DNA of 32,900 nucleotides from Mitsuokella sp047974105 (GCF_047974105.1 NZ_JBHYRS010000012.1:1-32900); one strand, 5' to 3'; shown: positions 6,182 to 14,058, numbered from the stretch's first letter. The notes: generated by a model not told the origin, from the sequence alone. A program made the numbers and translations.

Positions 6182-6973
6182 ATGAAGAAAATAATCTTAT
6201 TGCTTTTGAGCATCTGTCTGCTCGGCACGGCAGTGTTGGCGGCTGGCTGCGGGCAGCAGGCGCAGTCGGACAAGAAGGTGCTGAAAGTCGGCATGGATGC
6301 AAGCTATCCGCCGTTCGGTTCGCAGAATCAGGATACGAATGAGTATGAGGGCTTCGATGTTGATATTATCCGCGCGATTGGTGCCGAGGAAGGTTTCGAT
6401 GTTGAGATCAGCAACCGTTCGTTCGATGGCCTGATCCCGGCGCTGCAGGCAAAGGAAATCGATGTGGCGATCAACGACATCACGATTACGGATGACCGCA
6501 AGCAGTCGGTCGATTTCTCGAAGCCGTATTACATCGCGGGCCTCGGTGTGGTCGTAAGGGCGGACAACGATACGATTCACACGGCCAAGGACCTCGAGGG
6601 CAAGACGCTCGGCGTTTCAATCGGTTCGACGGGTGAGGAAGCCGCGCGCAAAATCCCAAATGCCAATGTCCGCGTGTTTAACGCGATTAATGAGGCGTTC
6701 CTTGAGGTCCAGAACGGCGGCGTCGATGCCGTCGTCAACGATATTCCGACGAATGAGTACTATGTCGCGCATGCAAACAACAAGAATGTGCGCACGGCCG
6801 AAGTCGCTTTGACGAAGGAGGACCTCGGCATCGCGGTGCTCAAGGGTAATACAGAGCTCTTGAAGAAGATTGATGATGGTCTCGCAAAAATCAAGGCCAA
6901 TGGCAAGTTCACGGAGATTTACCAGAAATGGTTTGGCAAGGAGCCTCCGCAGGAGCTTTTAGAGGATAAGTAA
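6182..6973 (+). CDS. amino-acid ABC transporter substrate-binding lipoprotein (family 3)
   Basis: 263 residues from ATG 6182 (GAGGTG 8 bp upstream). Residues 1-20 form a lipoprotein signal peptide with lipobox LAAGC, so the mature protein is attached to the membrane by its Cys. The rest is a family 3 periplasmic-binding fold: LKVGMDASYPPFG, then the YEGFDVDIIRAIG signature of polar amino-acid binders, IPALQAKEIDVAINDITIT, KTLGVSIGSTGEEAA and a C-terminal IYQKWFG. It would deliver an amino acid to an ABC permease, but no permease or ATPase gene is adjacent. It is followed after 21 bp by homocysteine S-methyltransferase, so the ligand may be S-methylmethionine, methionine or another sulfur amino acid; that is inference from context. 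Expression is probably controlled by the inverted repeat at 6097-6127. Confidence 0.88.
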   Translation: MKKIILLLLSICLLGTAVLAAGCGQQAQSDKKVLKVGMDASYPPFGSQNQDTNEYEGFDVDIIRAIGAEEGFDVEISNRSFDGLIPALQAKEIDVAINDITITDDRKQSVDFSKPYYIAGLGVVVRADNDTIHTAKDLEGKTLGVSIGSTGEEAARKIPNANVRVFNAINEAFLEVQNGGVDAVVNDIPTNEYYVAHANNKNVRTAEVALTKEDLGIAVLKGNTELLKKIDDGLAKIKANGKFTEIYQKWFGKEPPQELLEDK

Positions 6974-6994
6974 GAGAGTAGAGGGGGATTTTGT

Positions 6995-7936
6995 ATGAAT
7001 ACGATTGAGACATACCTGTCGAAATATCCGCTCATCGTGCTTGACGGCGCGTTTGGCACGGAGCTCGCGCGGCGCGGCTTTGACACGAATGATGAACTCT
7101 GGTCGGCCAAGGCGCTTTTTGAGAAACCGGAGCTGGTCGAGGCTGTGCACCGCGATTATTATGAGGCCGGTGCCGATGTCTCGACGAGCGCGAGCTATCA
7201 GGCGACGGTCGAGGGCTTTGAGAAGAAGGGCTTTTCGCGCGAGCAGGCAAGGGAGCTCATCGTGCGTTCCGTCCGCCTTGTGCAGCAGGCAAGGGATAAG
7301 TTTTGGGCGCAGCAGGCGAAACGGCAGGGCAGGCCGAGGCCGCTCGCGGCTGCTTCGGTCGGACCGTACGGCGCGTATCTCGCCGACGGCTCGGAATACC
7401 GCGGAGACTACAAGGCAAGCCGTGCGGAGCTTGCGGACTTTCATGCGGAACGCCTTGATATTCTCGTAGGCGCGGAGCCCGATATTCTGGCCTGCGAGAC
7501 TTTGCCGCTGCTCGATGAAGCGTTGGCGATTCTTGATGACCTGCACCGCTACACGGATGCCGGCGCGTGGATTTCGTTTTCGTGCAAAGACGCGGAGCAC
7601 ACCTGCGGCGGCGATAAAATCGCGGACTGCGCGCGCGTGCTCGACAGGGAAAGTCAGGTCGCGGCGATTGGCGTCAACTGCACGGCGCCGCAGTATGTCG
7701 CGGACCTCATCAAAAAGATCCGCGAACATACGGCAAAACCCGTCGTCGTTTACCCGAATACAGGCGAGACGTACGACGCCGTGACGAAGACATGGCACGG
7801 CAGCCCGACGCCGTATCATGATTTTGTGCGCCAGTGGTACGAGGCCGGTGCAAGGCTCATCGGCGGCTGCTGCCGCACGACGCCCGACGATATCCGCGGC
7901 ATCGCGGCGCTGCGCCGGAGCCTGCAGGCAAGATAA
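6995..7936 (+). CDS. mmuM: homocysteine S-methyltransferase
   Basis: 313 residues, start ATG with AGGGGG upstream, 21 bp after the binding-protein gene. It is a single zinc-dependent TIM-barrel domain: VLDGAFGTELARRG at residues 15-28 (homocysteine-binding loop), STSASYQATVEGF near 63-75, SVGPYGAYLADGSEY at 121-135, and the three zinc ligands as GVNC (C229) and GGCC (C292, C293). It transfers a methyl group from S-methylmethionine (or S-adenosylmethionine) to homocysteine, giving methionine, in the cytoplasm. Length fits the MmuM type (about 310), not the much larger cobalamin-dependent MetH. Pairing with a binding lipoprotein suggests salvage of imported S-methylmethionine. A strong bidirectional terminator follows. 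Confidence 0.92.
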   Translation: MNTIETYLSKYPLIVLDGAFGTELARRGFDTNDELWSAKALFEKPELVEAVHRDYYEAGADVSTSASYQATVEGFEKKGFSREQARELIVRSVRLVQQARDKFWAQQAKRQGRPRPLAAASVGPYGAYLADGSEYRGDYKASRAELADFHAERLDILVGAEPDILACETLPLLDEALAILDDLHRYTDAGAWISFSCKDAEHTCGGDKIADCARVLDRESQVAAIGVNCTAPQYVADLIKKIREHTAKPVVVYPNTGETYDAVTKTWHGSPTPYHDFVRQWYEAGARLIGGCCRTTPDDIRGIAALRRSLQAR

Positions 7937-7946
7937 AGACAAAAGC

Positions 7947-7999
7947 AAAAGACAGAAGAAACTTTCATGAGCGTGAGAAAGGTTCTTCTGTCTTTTTTG
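7947..7999. terminator. bidirectional terminator
   Basis: AAAAGACAGAAGAA (7947-7960) pairs with TTCTTCTGTCTTTT (7983-7996), extended by an inner CTTTC/GAAAG, followed by T-rich sequence on both strands. It separates mmuM (+) from the kinase gene (-). Confidence 0.8.
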
Positions 8000-8009
8000 T
8001 TTTTATAGG

Positions 8010-9128
8010 TTATTCGCTTTTCAGGGATTTGGGCAGATGGATGACAAAGCTCGTGCCTTCTGCGGAGGATGAGACGGTAATGGTTCCGTGCTGGATTTCG
8101 ACGTACTGTCTGGCAAGGGCGAGGCCGATGCCGGAGCCGCCCGCGGGGCTGTTTGTTTCGCTCTGGGCATTTCTTGAGCTTCGGTAGAATTTGTCGAAGA
8201 TATGGGGGAGTTCGTCTTTCGCGATGCCCTCGCCGTCGTCGGTGACGGTCAGCAGGATTTCTTCGCTTGTTTCGCTCAGTGCCAGCACAATATGGCTGCC
8301 GTTTGGCGTGTGGCGGCCCGCGTTGATGAGTAGGTTGCCAATGACTTGGCGCATGCGGTCGGCGTCAAGGTGCAGCAGAAGGGATTTTTTAGGGATTTCA
8401 CAGCGCAGTTCCTGCTGTTTTTCCTCGAAAAGCGGCTGCATCAGCATGACCATCTGCGAAGCGAGCTGGCCAAGGTCGACTTTTTTGATGTGGAGCTTGA
8501 GTTCGTGGACTTCGGCGAGGGAAAGGTCGCGCAGGTCTGTCACGAGCCGGCTCAGGCGCATGACTTCTTCCTGCATGGCGAAGAGCCGCTCAGGTGTCGG
8601 CTCGCTCACGCCGTTCGTCATATTTTCGAGTGAGCCCTGCAGGACGGCCAGCGGCGTGCGCAGTTCGTGCGTGATGCTCGCGAAAAAATCGCGCCTTGTG
8701 GCTTCGCTCTTCTCAAGTTCTGCGGCCATCTGGTTGAAGACTTCGGCGAGCCGGCCGACTTCATCTGCCGACGTGACTTTGACGCGCTGGTCGAAATGGC
8801 CGTGCCGGACTTCTTCGGCGGCGGCCGTGAGTCTGCGCAGCGGGCGAGTGATGCTCGCGCCGATGAGCGAGCTTATGAGGAAGCCGAGCAGGATGAAGAA
8901 CAGCCCGACCCACCAGAGCGACTGATGGACGGAATGGATGAACACCATTTCGGCCGCACCGTGCTCCATGACGGCGAGGTGCAGCGAAAGGTAATCGCCA
9001 AAGGCCGCTTCCATCTGGTGCTGTGTGAGAAAAATCAGGCTGCAGACGGTGAAGGCGAGCAGCAGAAACGTGCTGCCCGCGACTTTCCACTGCACGCTGT
9101 TCCATTTTGCGCTGCGTGGGTCAAACAC
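8010..9128 (-). CDS. sensor histidine kinase of a probable metal-responsive two-component system
   Basis: 372 residues from GTG 9128, which has GGAGGTG 6 bp upstream and overlaps the regulator's stop by 8 bp, indicating translational coupling. Membrane segment 1 is about residues 14-34 and segment 2 about 71-92. The extracytoplasmic loop is only some 36 residues and contains five His (37, 50, 56, 65, 68) and several Met. Then come HAMP (93-140), HisKA with SITHELRTPL (phospho-acceptor H154), and a HATPase_c domain with the N box (GNLLINAGRH), TDDGEGI and GGSGIGLALAR. It autophosphorylates and passes phosphate to the OmpR-type regulator encoded just upstream. The tiny His/Met-bearing loop and the Met/His-rich partner protein point to a metal signal such as copper or silver; that is inference. 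Confidence 0.9.
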   Translation of the reverse strand: MFDPRSAKWNSVQWKVAGSTFLLLAFTVCSLIFLTQHQMEAAFGDYLSLHLAVMEHGAAEMVFIHSVHQSLWWVGLFFILLGFLISSLIGASITRPLRRLTAAAEEVRHGHFDQRVKVTSADEVGRLAEVFNQMAAELEKSEATRRDFFASITHELRTPLAVLQGSLENMTNGVSEPTPERLFAMQEEVMRLSRLVTDLRDLSLAEVHELKLHIKKVDLGQLASQMVMLMQPLFEEKQQELRCEIPKKSLLLHLDADRMRQVIGNLLINAGRHTPNGSHIVLALSETSEEILLTVTDDGEGIAKDELPHIFDKFYRSSRNAQSETNSPAGGSGIGLALARQYVEIQHGTITVSSSAEGTSFVIHLPKSLKSE

Positions 9129-9846
9129 GATGTTCACCTCCGTCTGTTCCGCCGTCAAAGCGATAGCCGATGCCATAGACAGTCTGGATGTACTTGGGCG
9201 CGTGCGTATCATGTTCGATTTTTTTGCGCAGATTGCGGATGTGTGCGTCAATTGTGCGCTCGTAGCCTTCAAAGGCAAAGCCGTGGGCGGCATCTAAGAG
9301 CTGCAGGCGGCTTAGGACCTGTCCCTGGTGGCGCAGGAAGAGTTCGAGCATCGAGAATTCAATCGGGGTAAGCGCTAAGGACCTGCCATCAAGCTCTGCC
9401 GTATGCTGCTGCACATGCAGGCAAAGCCCGCCGGCAGAAAGCGTATCGGCAGGAACGGCAGGCTGCTGCGGCAGGCCGCCCGTGCGGCGCAGGATGGCCT
9501 TCATGCGGGCCGCGAGCTCGCGCATGGAAAAGGGCTTGACGAGATAATCGTCAGCCCCAATTTCGAGTCCTAATAATTTGTCGACTTCATCGTCGCGCGC
9601 CGTCAGCATGATGATGGGCACCTGCGAGGTCTGGCGCACGCGGCGGCAGACCTCGATGCCATCGAGCCGAGGCATCATGAGGTCGAGAATGACGATGGCA
9701 GGACGCTTGGCGTCAATCGCCGCGAGTGCCTCGATGCCGTCGGCCGCTTCTTCGACCTGCCAGTTTTCCTTTTGCAGGAAATCGCGCAGCAGACTGCGGA
9801 GTCTGGCGTCATCGTCGACGAGGAGGACGGTCCTGTTTGTTTCCAT
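9121..9846 (-). CDS. OmpR/PhoB-family response regulator
   Basis: 241 residues from ATG 9846; the in-frame ATG at 9855 abuts GAAGGGA and leaves no spacing. Receiver domain at 5-118 with acidic pocket DDD (11-13), phosphorylated D55 in ILDLMMPR, T82 and K104. A linker with Pro/Gln precedes the winged-helix DNA-binding domain (about 140-235) with the LTPIEFSMLELFLRH, RTIDAHIRNLRKKI and VYGIGYRF motifs of the OmpR family. It is the middle gene of a three-gene operon, 51 bp after the membrane-protein gene and overlapping the kinase. It probably binds the 11-bp direct repeats at 10568-10611 and regulates its own operon; that is inferred from position. Confidence 0.93.
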   Translation of the reverse strand: METNRTVLLVDDDARLRSLLRDFLQKENWQVEEAADGIEALAAIDAKRPAIVILDLMMPRLDGIEVCRRVRQTSQVPIIMLTARDDEVDKLLGLEIGADDYLVKPFSMRELAARMKAILRRTGGLPQQPAVPADTLSAGGLCLHVQQHTAELDGRSLALTPIEFSMLELFLRHQGQVLSRLQLLDAAHGFAFEGYERTIDAHIRNLRKKIEHDTHAPKYIQTVYGIGYRFDGGTDGGEHRV

Positions 9847-9897
9847 CTCATTCATTCCCTTCTATATAATGCAGGCGCCGACAGCGGTCCCAATGCT

Positions 9898-10506
9898 TTA
9901 CTGCTGGCTGCCCTGATTCATCGAATGGGAGCCGTGATGCATCGACTGGTGCATTTCGTTCATGTCCGCGTTGTTCATATGGCCCATATCATCGTGGTCC
10001 ATTGGCATATTGCCCATGTCATGCTGCATGTTCATCATGTTCTGCTGTACGGGTGGCTGCCAGCCGCCGAGGGTCGGATCGACCATGCCGAAAATCATGG
10101 CAATGTGGCTGACAATCAAAAAGCCAATGAGCAGCAGGATGTGGTGCCACTGGCGCTTTGCGGACGGTCCGCCGAAGACGCCGAGCTCCTGCAGCGTGAT
10201 GGCGCCGAGCGGGAAGATGCCGGCGAGATAGGCGAAGACGGCGAGCTCATCAATCCAGCCGCGGAACGTGAGCCCCGGGATGACGTGCAGCACAAAATAG
10301 AGGAAAACGATGGCAAAATAAATACCGGCGGCAAGGCCGAGGCCGTGGCTCAGGCGCTTCCAGCCCGCGCTTTTCTCGGGCCGCGCGAGGATGAAGAGCT
10401 CTGCAGCTGTCAAAAGCTCGGCCATCGCGACGGGCAGAACCATAAAGGCAATGAGGTTCCAAGGTTCATTGCTCATGAGCACTTCCATATAATTGGTCAT
10501 CATCAT
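9898..10506 (-). CDS. four-helix membrane protein with Met/His-rich C-terminal tail
   Basis: 202 residues from ATG 10506 (AAGGAAGG upstream). Four predicted membrane segments lie at about 17-40, 57-78, 87-106 and 121-140; acidic residues within the helices (E30, E36) are notable. The last 48 residues hold 12 Met and 7 His in MxM, HxM and MHH patterns plus Asp, typical of copper- or silver-binding tails. The membrane part resembles a small family of uncharacterised Firmicute membrane proteins (DUF6803-type from memory, not checked). As first gene of an operon with a two-component system it may be a metal store, exporter component or accessory sensor. No transport function is shown by the sequence. 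Confidence 0.8.
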   Translation of the reverse strand: MMMTNYMEVLMSNEPWNLIAFMVLPVAMAELLTAAELFILARPEKSAGWKRLSHGLGLAAGIYFAIVFLYFVLHVIPGLTFRGWIDELAVFAYLAGIFPLGAITLQELGVFGGPSAKRQWHHILLLIGFLIVSHIAMIFGMVDPTLGGWQPPVQQNMMNMQHDMGNMPMDHDDMGHMNNADMNEMHQSMHHGSHSMNQGSQQ

Positions 10507-10554
10507 AAGATATCCTTCCTTTCGATTTATCCTGTATCTTTTCTTGATGGCTTC

Positions 10555-10611
10555 ATTATAAAGAAAAAATGTGCAGAAGCTGTGGCCGGAATGTGAAGAA
10601 AATATGAAGAA
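10555..10611 (-). promoter_or_regulatory. promoter with three phased direct repeats
   Basis: The minus-strand -10 TATAAT is at 10555-10560, with no good -35. Upstream, the 11-mer AATRTGMAGAA (plus strand) occurs at 10568-10578, 10590-10600 and 10601-10611, in steps of 22 and 11 bp. The nearest copy abuts the -35 position. This layout fits activation by an OmpR-family dimer, probably the regulator of this operon. Confidence 0.6.
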
Positions 10612-10654
10612 TCGGCAGGAACGGATATCATCGCGGTTTATCGGTTATGCGTTT

Positions 10655-11332
10655 TTAGATTTCCGCGAGGGACTTCAGGAAGTTCTGGGCCCAGTTGGTG
10701 TCGATGACGGGGTCGGATTTGCGGATGTCATGGAGCTTTTTCGCGTACTGGGTGTGGACTTCGTTGTAGATTTTGCGCGAGAAGTCGGCGAGGCCGAGCG
10801 TTTCCTTGCCGCGCACGAGCTGGACGCGGTGATGTCCTTTGGAATCCGTGTAGAAATAGGCCTTTTCGCCGCCCTGTGCCTTGCCGGCTGCGGCGTACTG
10901 GTAGAGGACCATGAATTTGTAGATTTCGACGAGGCGGTCGTCGAGGCCGGCATCGAAGATGAAGAGTTTTTCGCGGAAGGCGAGTCGGTCATCGACGGCG
11001 CGCAGGACGTAGGGGCGCGTTGTCTTTTCCATTTCCTCGGCCCAGTCTTTGAGGGCGACGCCCTTGCCGCGCAGCATTTCGAGGGCCTTGCGGCCGTCTT
11101 CGAGTTTGCCGTAGTTGATCATGAAGTGGTCCTCGGGCTGATGGTAGAGAAACGGATAGTCGACCGTCGTCTTCGCGCCGCAGCTCGGGCAGACGAACTG
11201 AAACAGCGAGCCGTCGCGGACTTTTTCCTTGAGCGCGGGGTTCTCTTTCGTGTTGATGCTCTTATAGACCGTGAATTCACCCTGCGTATGGCATTCGGGG
11301 CAGGTGACATTGACTTTTCTGATGCTGGTCAT
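10655..11332 (-). CDS. CpXC-domain protein
   Basis: 225 residues from ATG 11332, with AAAGGAT upstream; an in-frame extension further upstream runs through the terminator and was dropped. Two CPxC pairs, CPECH near residue 11 and CPSCG near 50, frame an N-terminal zinc-ribbon-like domain typical of the CpXC family, followed by YPFLYHQPEDHF. The rest (about 80-225) is mostly helical and charged, with no recognised motif. Function is unknown for the family; the Cys pairs suggest zinc binding. It is cytoplasmic, with no signal or membrane segment. It is a single-gene unit with an inverted repeat over its -10. Confidence 0.8.
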   Translation of the reverse strand: MTSIRKVNVTCPECHTQGEFTVYKSINTKENPALKEKVRDGSLFQFVCPSCGAKTTVDYPFLYHQPEDHFMINYGKLEDGRKALEMLRGKGVALKDWAEEMEKTTRPYVLRAVDDRLAFREKLFIFDAGLDDRLVEIYKFMVLYQYAAAGKAQGGEKAYFYTDSKGHHRVQLVRGKETLGLADFSRKIYNEVHTQYAKKLHDIRKSDPVIDTNWAQNFLKSLAEI

Positions 11333-11352
11333 GTATTCAAATCCTTTCGTGC

Positions 11353-11367
11353 GACATAGTATATGTC
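11353..11367 (-). promoter_or_regulatory. inverted repeat over the CpXC promoter
   Basis: GACATA-GTA-TATGTC is a perfect 6-3-6 inverted repeat containing a TATACT-like -10 on the minus strand, about 20 bp before the CpXC start codon. Candidate operator; no good -35 is seen at 17 bp. Confidence 0.35.
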
Positions 11368-11394
11368 TTGATGATATCATATTCAGGGCAAAAT

Positions 11395-11424
11395 AAAAAG
11401 GCCGGCGCTGGGGCTGACCTTTTT
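11395..11424. terminator. terminator between MFS and CpXC genes
   Basis: AAAAAGGCC (11395-11403) pairs with GACCTTTTT (11416-11424) with one G-T pair. It ends the MFS transcript on the minus strand and could also work on the plus strand. Confidence 0.65.
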
Positions 11425-11461
11425 GCAAAGTTTCTTCTATATTATATAGCAGGAATCCGTT

Positions 11462-12688
11462 TTATGCTTTCTTTTCGACGTGGCGGTTCTTCGTCTCTTT
11501 CATGAGCAGAGCGACGACGAAGAGGCAGGCCTCAAAGGCGACGACGATGATGTCAAGTGCTGCGACATGGCCGAGCGTGGTCGTCAGGAAGCCCATGAGC
11601 GGGCCCGAGAAGAAGGAGAGGAAGTAGCTTGAAGCACCGACAATGCCCGTAGCGAGGCCAATCTGGCTCGTGCTGACACCGTCCTGTGCAATCGTGTAAC
11701 CGAGAACGTAGATGGCATGCAGGCCGATGCCCATGATGCCGCCGACAATGTAAAGAATCGGGGAAGTCTGCGGGATGAAGTGGAAAATCAGGATGGCGCA
11801 GAGAGCGTTGAGGCCCGAGAGGCAGATGATGGTCGGTTTGCGGCCGAATTTATCGGCAAAGAAGCCGAGCACGACGCCGCTGAGACCGCCGATGCCGTAG
11901 ATGGCACCGAAGAACGAGCCGGCTTCGACCGGGCTGAAGCCTTTGTACGTCATGAAGAGGTACGGGCCCATCGAGGCAAAGCCCCAGTACGGGATGATGT
12001 TCAAAATCTGGATGAGCACGCCGAGCCAGACAACTTTGTTGAACCCGACGGTGCGGATGGCTTCAACGAGGTGGATGCGCTTGATGTCGGTCGAGGTATC
12101 GGTGTATTTTTTCTTGAAGCCGAAAATCAGGAGCAGGCCGAAGATGACCGTGACGAGGCCCATGTGCTGCAGGCCGATGCTCCAGTCCCCCGTGCGCTGC
12201 AGGCTCCAGCCGTAATACGTCGGGCCGACATAAGCGCCGACAGAGTAAAAGGTCATCATGAGGCCGTTGAGCATGGCGCGGGCAGCCGGGAAAATCGAGC
12301 CTGCGACCGAGTACATGACGATGTTCCAGCAGCCTTCGAAAATACCGAAGCAGACGCGCCAGAAGGCCGCGCCGACAAAGCTTGCCGACGTCGTGACGCA
12401 GGCCGTCATGCAGCCGAGGCCGACCATGCCGAAAATCAGCATGCGCTTGCGGCCGAAGCGGTCAGCGAGGTACCCTGCCGGGATATCGACGAGTGCCTGA
12501 CCAAGGGTAAAAATCGTGCCGATGGTGCCGAGCTGTACGGCTGTCAGCGAAAGTGAGGCTGCGACGGCTTTGAGGCCTACGCCGAACGAAAGGCGGTTTG
12601 CCGAATAAAACGCATAGCCGAGCGCCAGCAGGAACAGCTGAAACCAGAGGATTTTTGGGATCTTGAGGGAGTTCTTATTTTGTTCCAT
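11462..12688 (-). CDS. MFS transporter
   Basis: 408 residues from ATG 12688, preceded by AAAGGG. Twelve hydrophobic segments. The motif-A loop GYLADRFGRKR follows the second segment (about 72-82) and is echoed in the second half as GFFADKFGRKP. N-terminal SANRLSFGVGLKAVAASL and the central YWGFASMGPYLFMTY segment are typical of organic anion or sugar-acid carriers, but the substrate cannot be named. It acts in the cytoplasmic membrane, probably as an H+ symporter. It is monocistronic, with its own terminator. Its promoter carries a perfect inverted repeat, so a dedicated repressor is likely. No catabolic genes are alongside. Confidence 0.85.
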   Translation of the reverse strand: MEQNKNSLKIPKILWFQLFLLALGYAFYSANRLSFGVGLKAVAASLSLTAVQLGTIGTIFTLGQALVDIPAGYLADRFGRKRMLIFGMVGLGCMTACVTTSASFVGAAFWRVCFGIFEGCWNIVMYSVAGSIFPAARAMLNGLMMTFYSVGAYVGPTYYGWSLQRTGDWSIGLQHMGLVTVIFGLLLIFGFKKKYTDTSTDIKRIHLVEAIRTVGFNKVVWLGVLIQILNIIPYWGFASMGPYLFMTYKGFSPVEAGSFFGAIYGIGGLSGVVLGFFADKFGRKPTIICLSGLNALCAILIFHFIPQTSPILYIVGGIMGIGLHAIYVLGYTIAQDGVSTSQIGLATGIVGASSYFLSFFSGPLMGFLTTTLGHVAALDIIVVAFEACLFVVALLMKETKNRHVEKKA

Positions 12689-12737
12689 AATTTATACGCC
12701 CTTTCTAGATAAATGATAAATATGATTGAGAGATTGT

Positions 12738-12770
12738 TTTTGATTATAGCACTTACAATCAAAATGTAAA
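12738..12770 (-). promoter_or_regulatory. MFS promoter with inverted-repeat operator
   Basis: Minus-strand TTTACA (12765-12770), 16-bp spacer, TATAAT (12743-12748). TTTTGATT (12738-12745) and AATCAAAA (12757-12764) form a perfect 8-bp inverted repeat with an 11-bp centre across the spacer and -10. The position suggests repression by a dimeric regulator not identified here. Confidence 0.6.
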
Positions 12771-12942
12771 CCGTGAAAAGAAAATAAGGACAAAAATTTT
12801 TATACAGGATACATTATACGATAAAGGGCAAATAAGTACGAGAAAAATAGTATCTGGACTAATAATAGCAGACATTTTTTGCGCGCGTATGTTTGCTTCA
12901 AGAAATACATCAAAATGTGTATCTTTTATGATAAAAATCTTC

Positions 12943-12981
12943 TATAATAAAAAGGGGTACCGGTTTCTGGAGACAGAAATC
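12943..12981 (+). promoter_or_regulatory. -10 box and leader hairpin before the Cys-rich gene
   Basis: TATAAT at 12943-12948 has no good -35. About 14 bp downstream, GGTTTCTG (12962-12969) pairs with CAGAAATC (12974-12981) over a GAGA tetraloop, with one G-T pair. There is no T-run after it, so it is not a terminator; it may stabilise the leader or regulate it. Nothing else is seen in the 12771-13033 gap. Confidence 0.35.
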
Positions 12982-13033
12982 TCAATAGGGAATAACAAGA
13001 AAGATAGGAAATAGTTAAGAAAGGAAGATTCCT

Positions 13034-13252
13034 ATGACAGGTTACAAGAGTGTCCTGATAAAGGATACGACGCGGGAGGAACGCGTGGAGATTGTCCGCC
13101 GTTCGCTCTCGTGTGAGTCAGGCTGTGAGAATTGTTCGGGCTGCGCTTTAGGCGTGGGGGACCCGTTCAAGATGTTTGAGCCGTATATCGACGGCAAGAT
13201 GGAAATTCGCGAAATCAATCAGCGTTTCCGGGCGAGCTATGGTGTACACTGA
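13034..13252 (+). CDS. small protein with a Cys4 cluster
   Basis: 72 residues from ATG 13034, with AAGGAAG upstream. A charged N-terminus (YKSVLIKDTTREERVEIVRR) is followed by C27-x3-C31-x2-C34-x2-C37, then DPFKMFEPYIDGKMEIREIN. The four closely spaced Cys could hold zinc or an Fe-S cluster. It has no signal peptide. The pheC-like gene starts 14 bp before its stop in another frame, so the two are probably translationally coupled and functionally linked. Function is unknown; similar small proteins occur in anaerobic Firmicutes, as I remember, without an assigned role. Confidence 0.75.
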   Translation: MTGYKSVLIKDTTREERVEIVRRSLSCESGCENCSGCALGVGDPFKMFEPYIDGKMEIREINQRFRASYGVH

Positions 13253-13997
13253 GAAAAAGAGCGGTGGAGCCGCTTTCGAAAAAATACAGAGCCGCGGGAA
13301 ACTCATCGTTGCCACTCCGGGGGATTACTGCCCCATGGCGTACAGCAGTGATTTGCTGAATGGCTATCAGGGCTTTGATATCGAGCTGGCCTGGCGGCTG
13401 GCTGCACGCCTCGGCGTAAAAGTGGATTTTGTGCCGACTTCATGGGCGTCTTTGGCCGATGACGCGAAGCTCTCGCGCTTCGACATGGCTGTGGGCGGCA
13501 TTTCGCGCACGGCAGAGCGCGCGCAGAAGATGACGCTGTCGGCAGGCTATCTGTCCGTGGGCAAGACCCTCCTCTGCCGCAAGGGCGAGGAAGAACGCTT
13601 CCAGAGCCTTGCGGATGTGGACCAGCCGGATGTGCGCGTCATGTACAATCCGGGCGGCACGAACGAGGATTTCGTGGAAAGTCATTTTAAGCAGGCAAAA
13701 ATCCGCCTCGCCGCAGACAATGCCCTGATTCCGGCGCGCATTGCCGAGGGTGAAGCCGATGTCATGATCACGGAGACGGTTGAAGCCGCCTTTTACGTGA
13801 AGGAAGATCCGCGTCTGGCCGCGCCGCTTTTGGCAAGTCCTTTTACGAAGGATGAATTCTGCATCGTGCTCAGCGAAGACTGCGCGCCGCTGGTGGATAA
13901 AGTCAACGAGATTCTGCAGGGATTCCGCACGGATGGCACGCTGGAGCATCTGTGCAGGGATTATCTCGGCAGCCTGGCAGGGGCGCAGAATGCCTGA
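13239..13997 (+). CDS. pheC: cyclohexadienyl (prephenate/arogenate) dehydratase-like protein
   Basis: 252 residues from ATG 13239, overlapping the preceding stop by 14 bp. The fold is that of a family 3 solute-binding protein, but no signal peptide or lipobox is present, so it stays in the cytoplasm. Segments match what I remember of Pseudomonas PheC: ATPGDY (25-30), YQGFDIELAWRLAARLG (43-59), VPTSWASL (65-72), GGISRTAERAQ (86-96), DVDQPDV and NPGGTNEDF (137-145), and ADVMITETVEA (173-183). PheC converts prephenate to phenylpyruvate (or arogenate to phenylalanine). Enzyme function is inferred from the PheC-specific NPGGTNE and VPTSW motifs. The alternative is a binding protein that lost its signal. 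The ribosome site is weak, consistent with coupling to the upstream Cys4 protein. Confidence 0.7.
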   Translation: MVYTEKKSGGAAFEKIQSRGKLIVATPGDYCPMAYSSDLLNGYQGFDIELAWRLAARLGVKVDFVPTSWASLADDAKLSRFDMAVGGISRTAERAQKMTLSAGYLSVGKTLLCRKGEEERFQSLADVDQPDVRVMYNPGGTNEDFVESHFKQAKIRLAADNALIPARIAEGEADVMITETVEAAFYVKEDPRLAAPLLASPFTKDEFCIVLSEDCAPLVDKVNEILQGFRTDGTLEHLCRDYLGSLAGAQNA

Positions 13998-14058
13998 AGG
14001 CGCGTTTCGCGGGCAAAACGATGAATCGAACCAATAGAATGAAGGAAATGTTTTAGAG

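Noticed and set aside
12949..13033. A known riboswitch before the Cys4 gene
   Set aside because: Only one 8-bp hairpin is seen; no known aptamer consensus was recognised.
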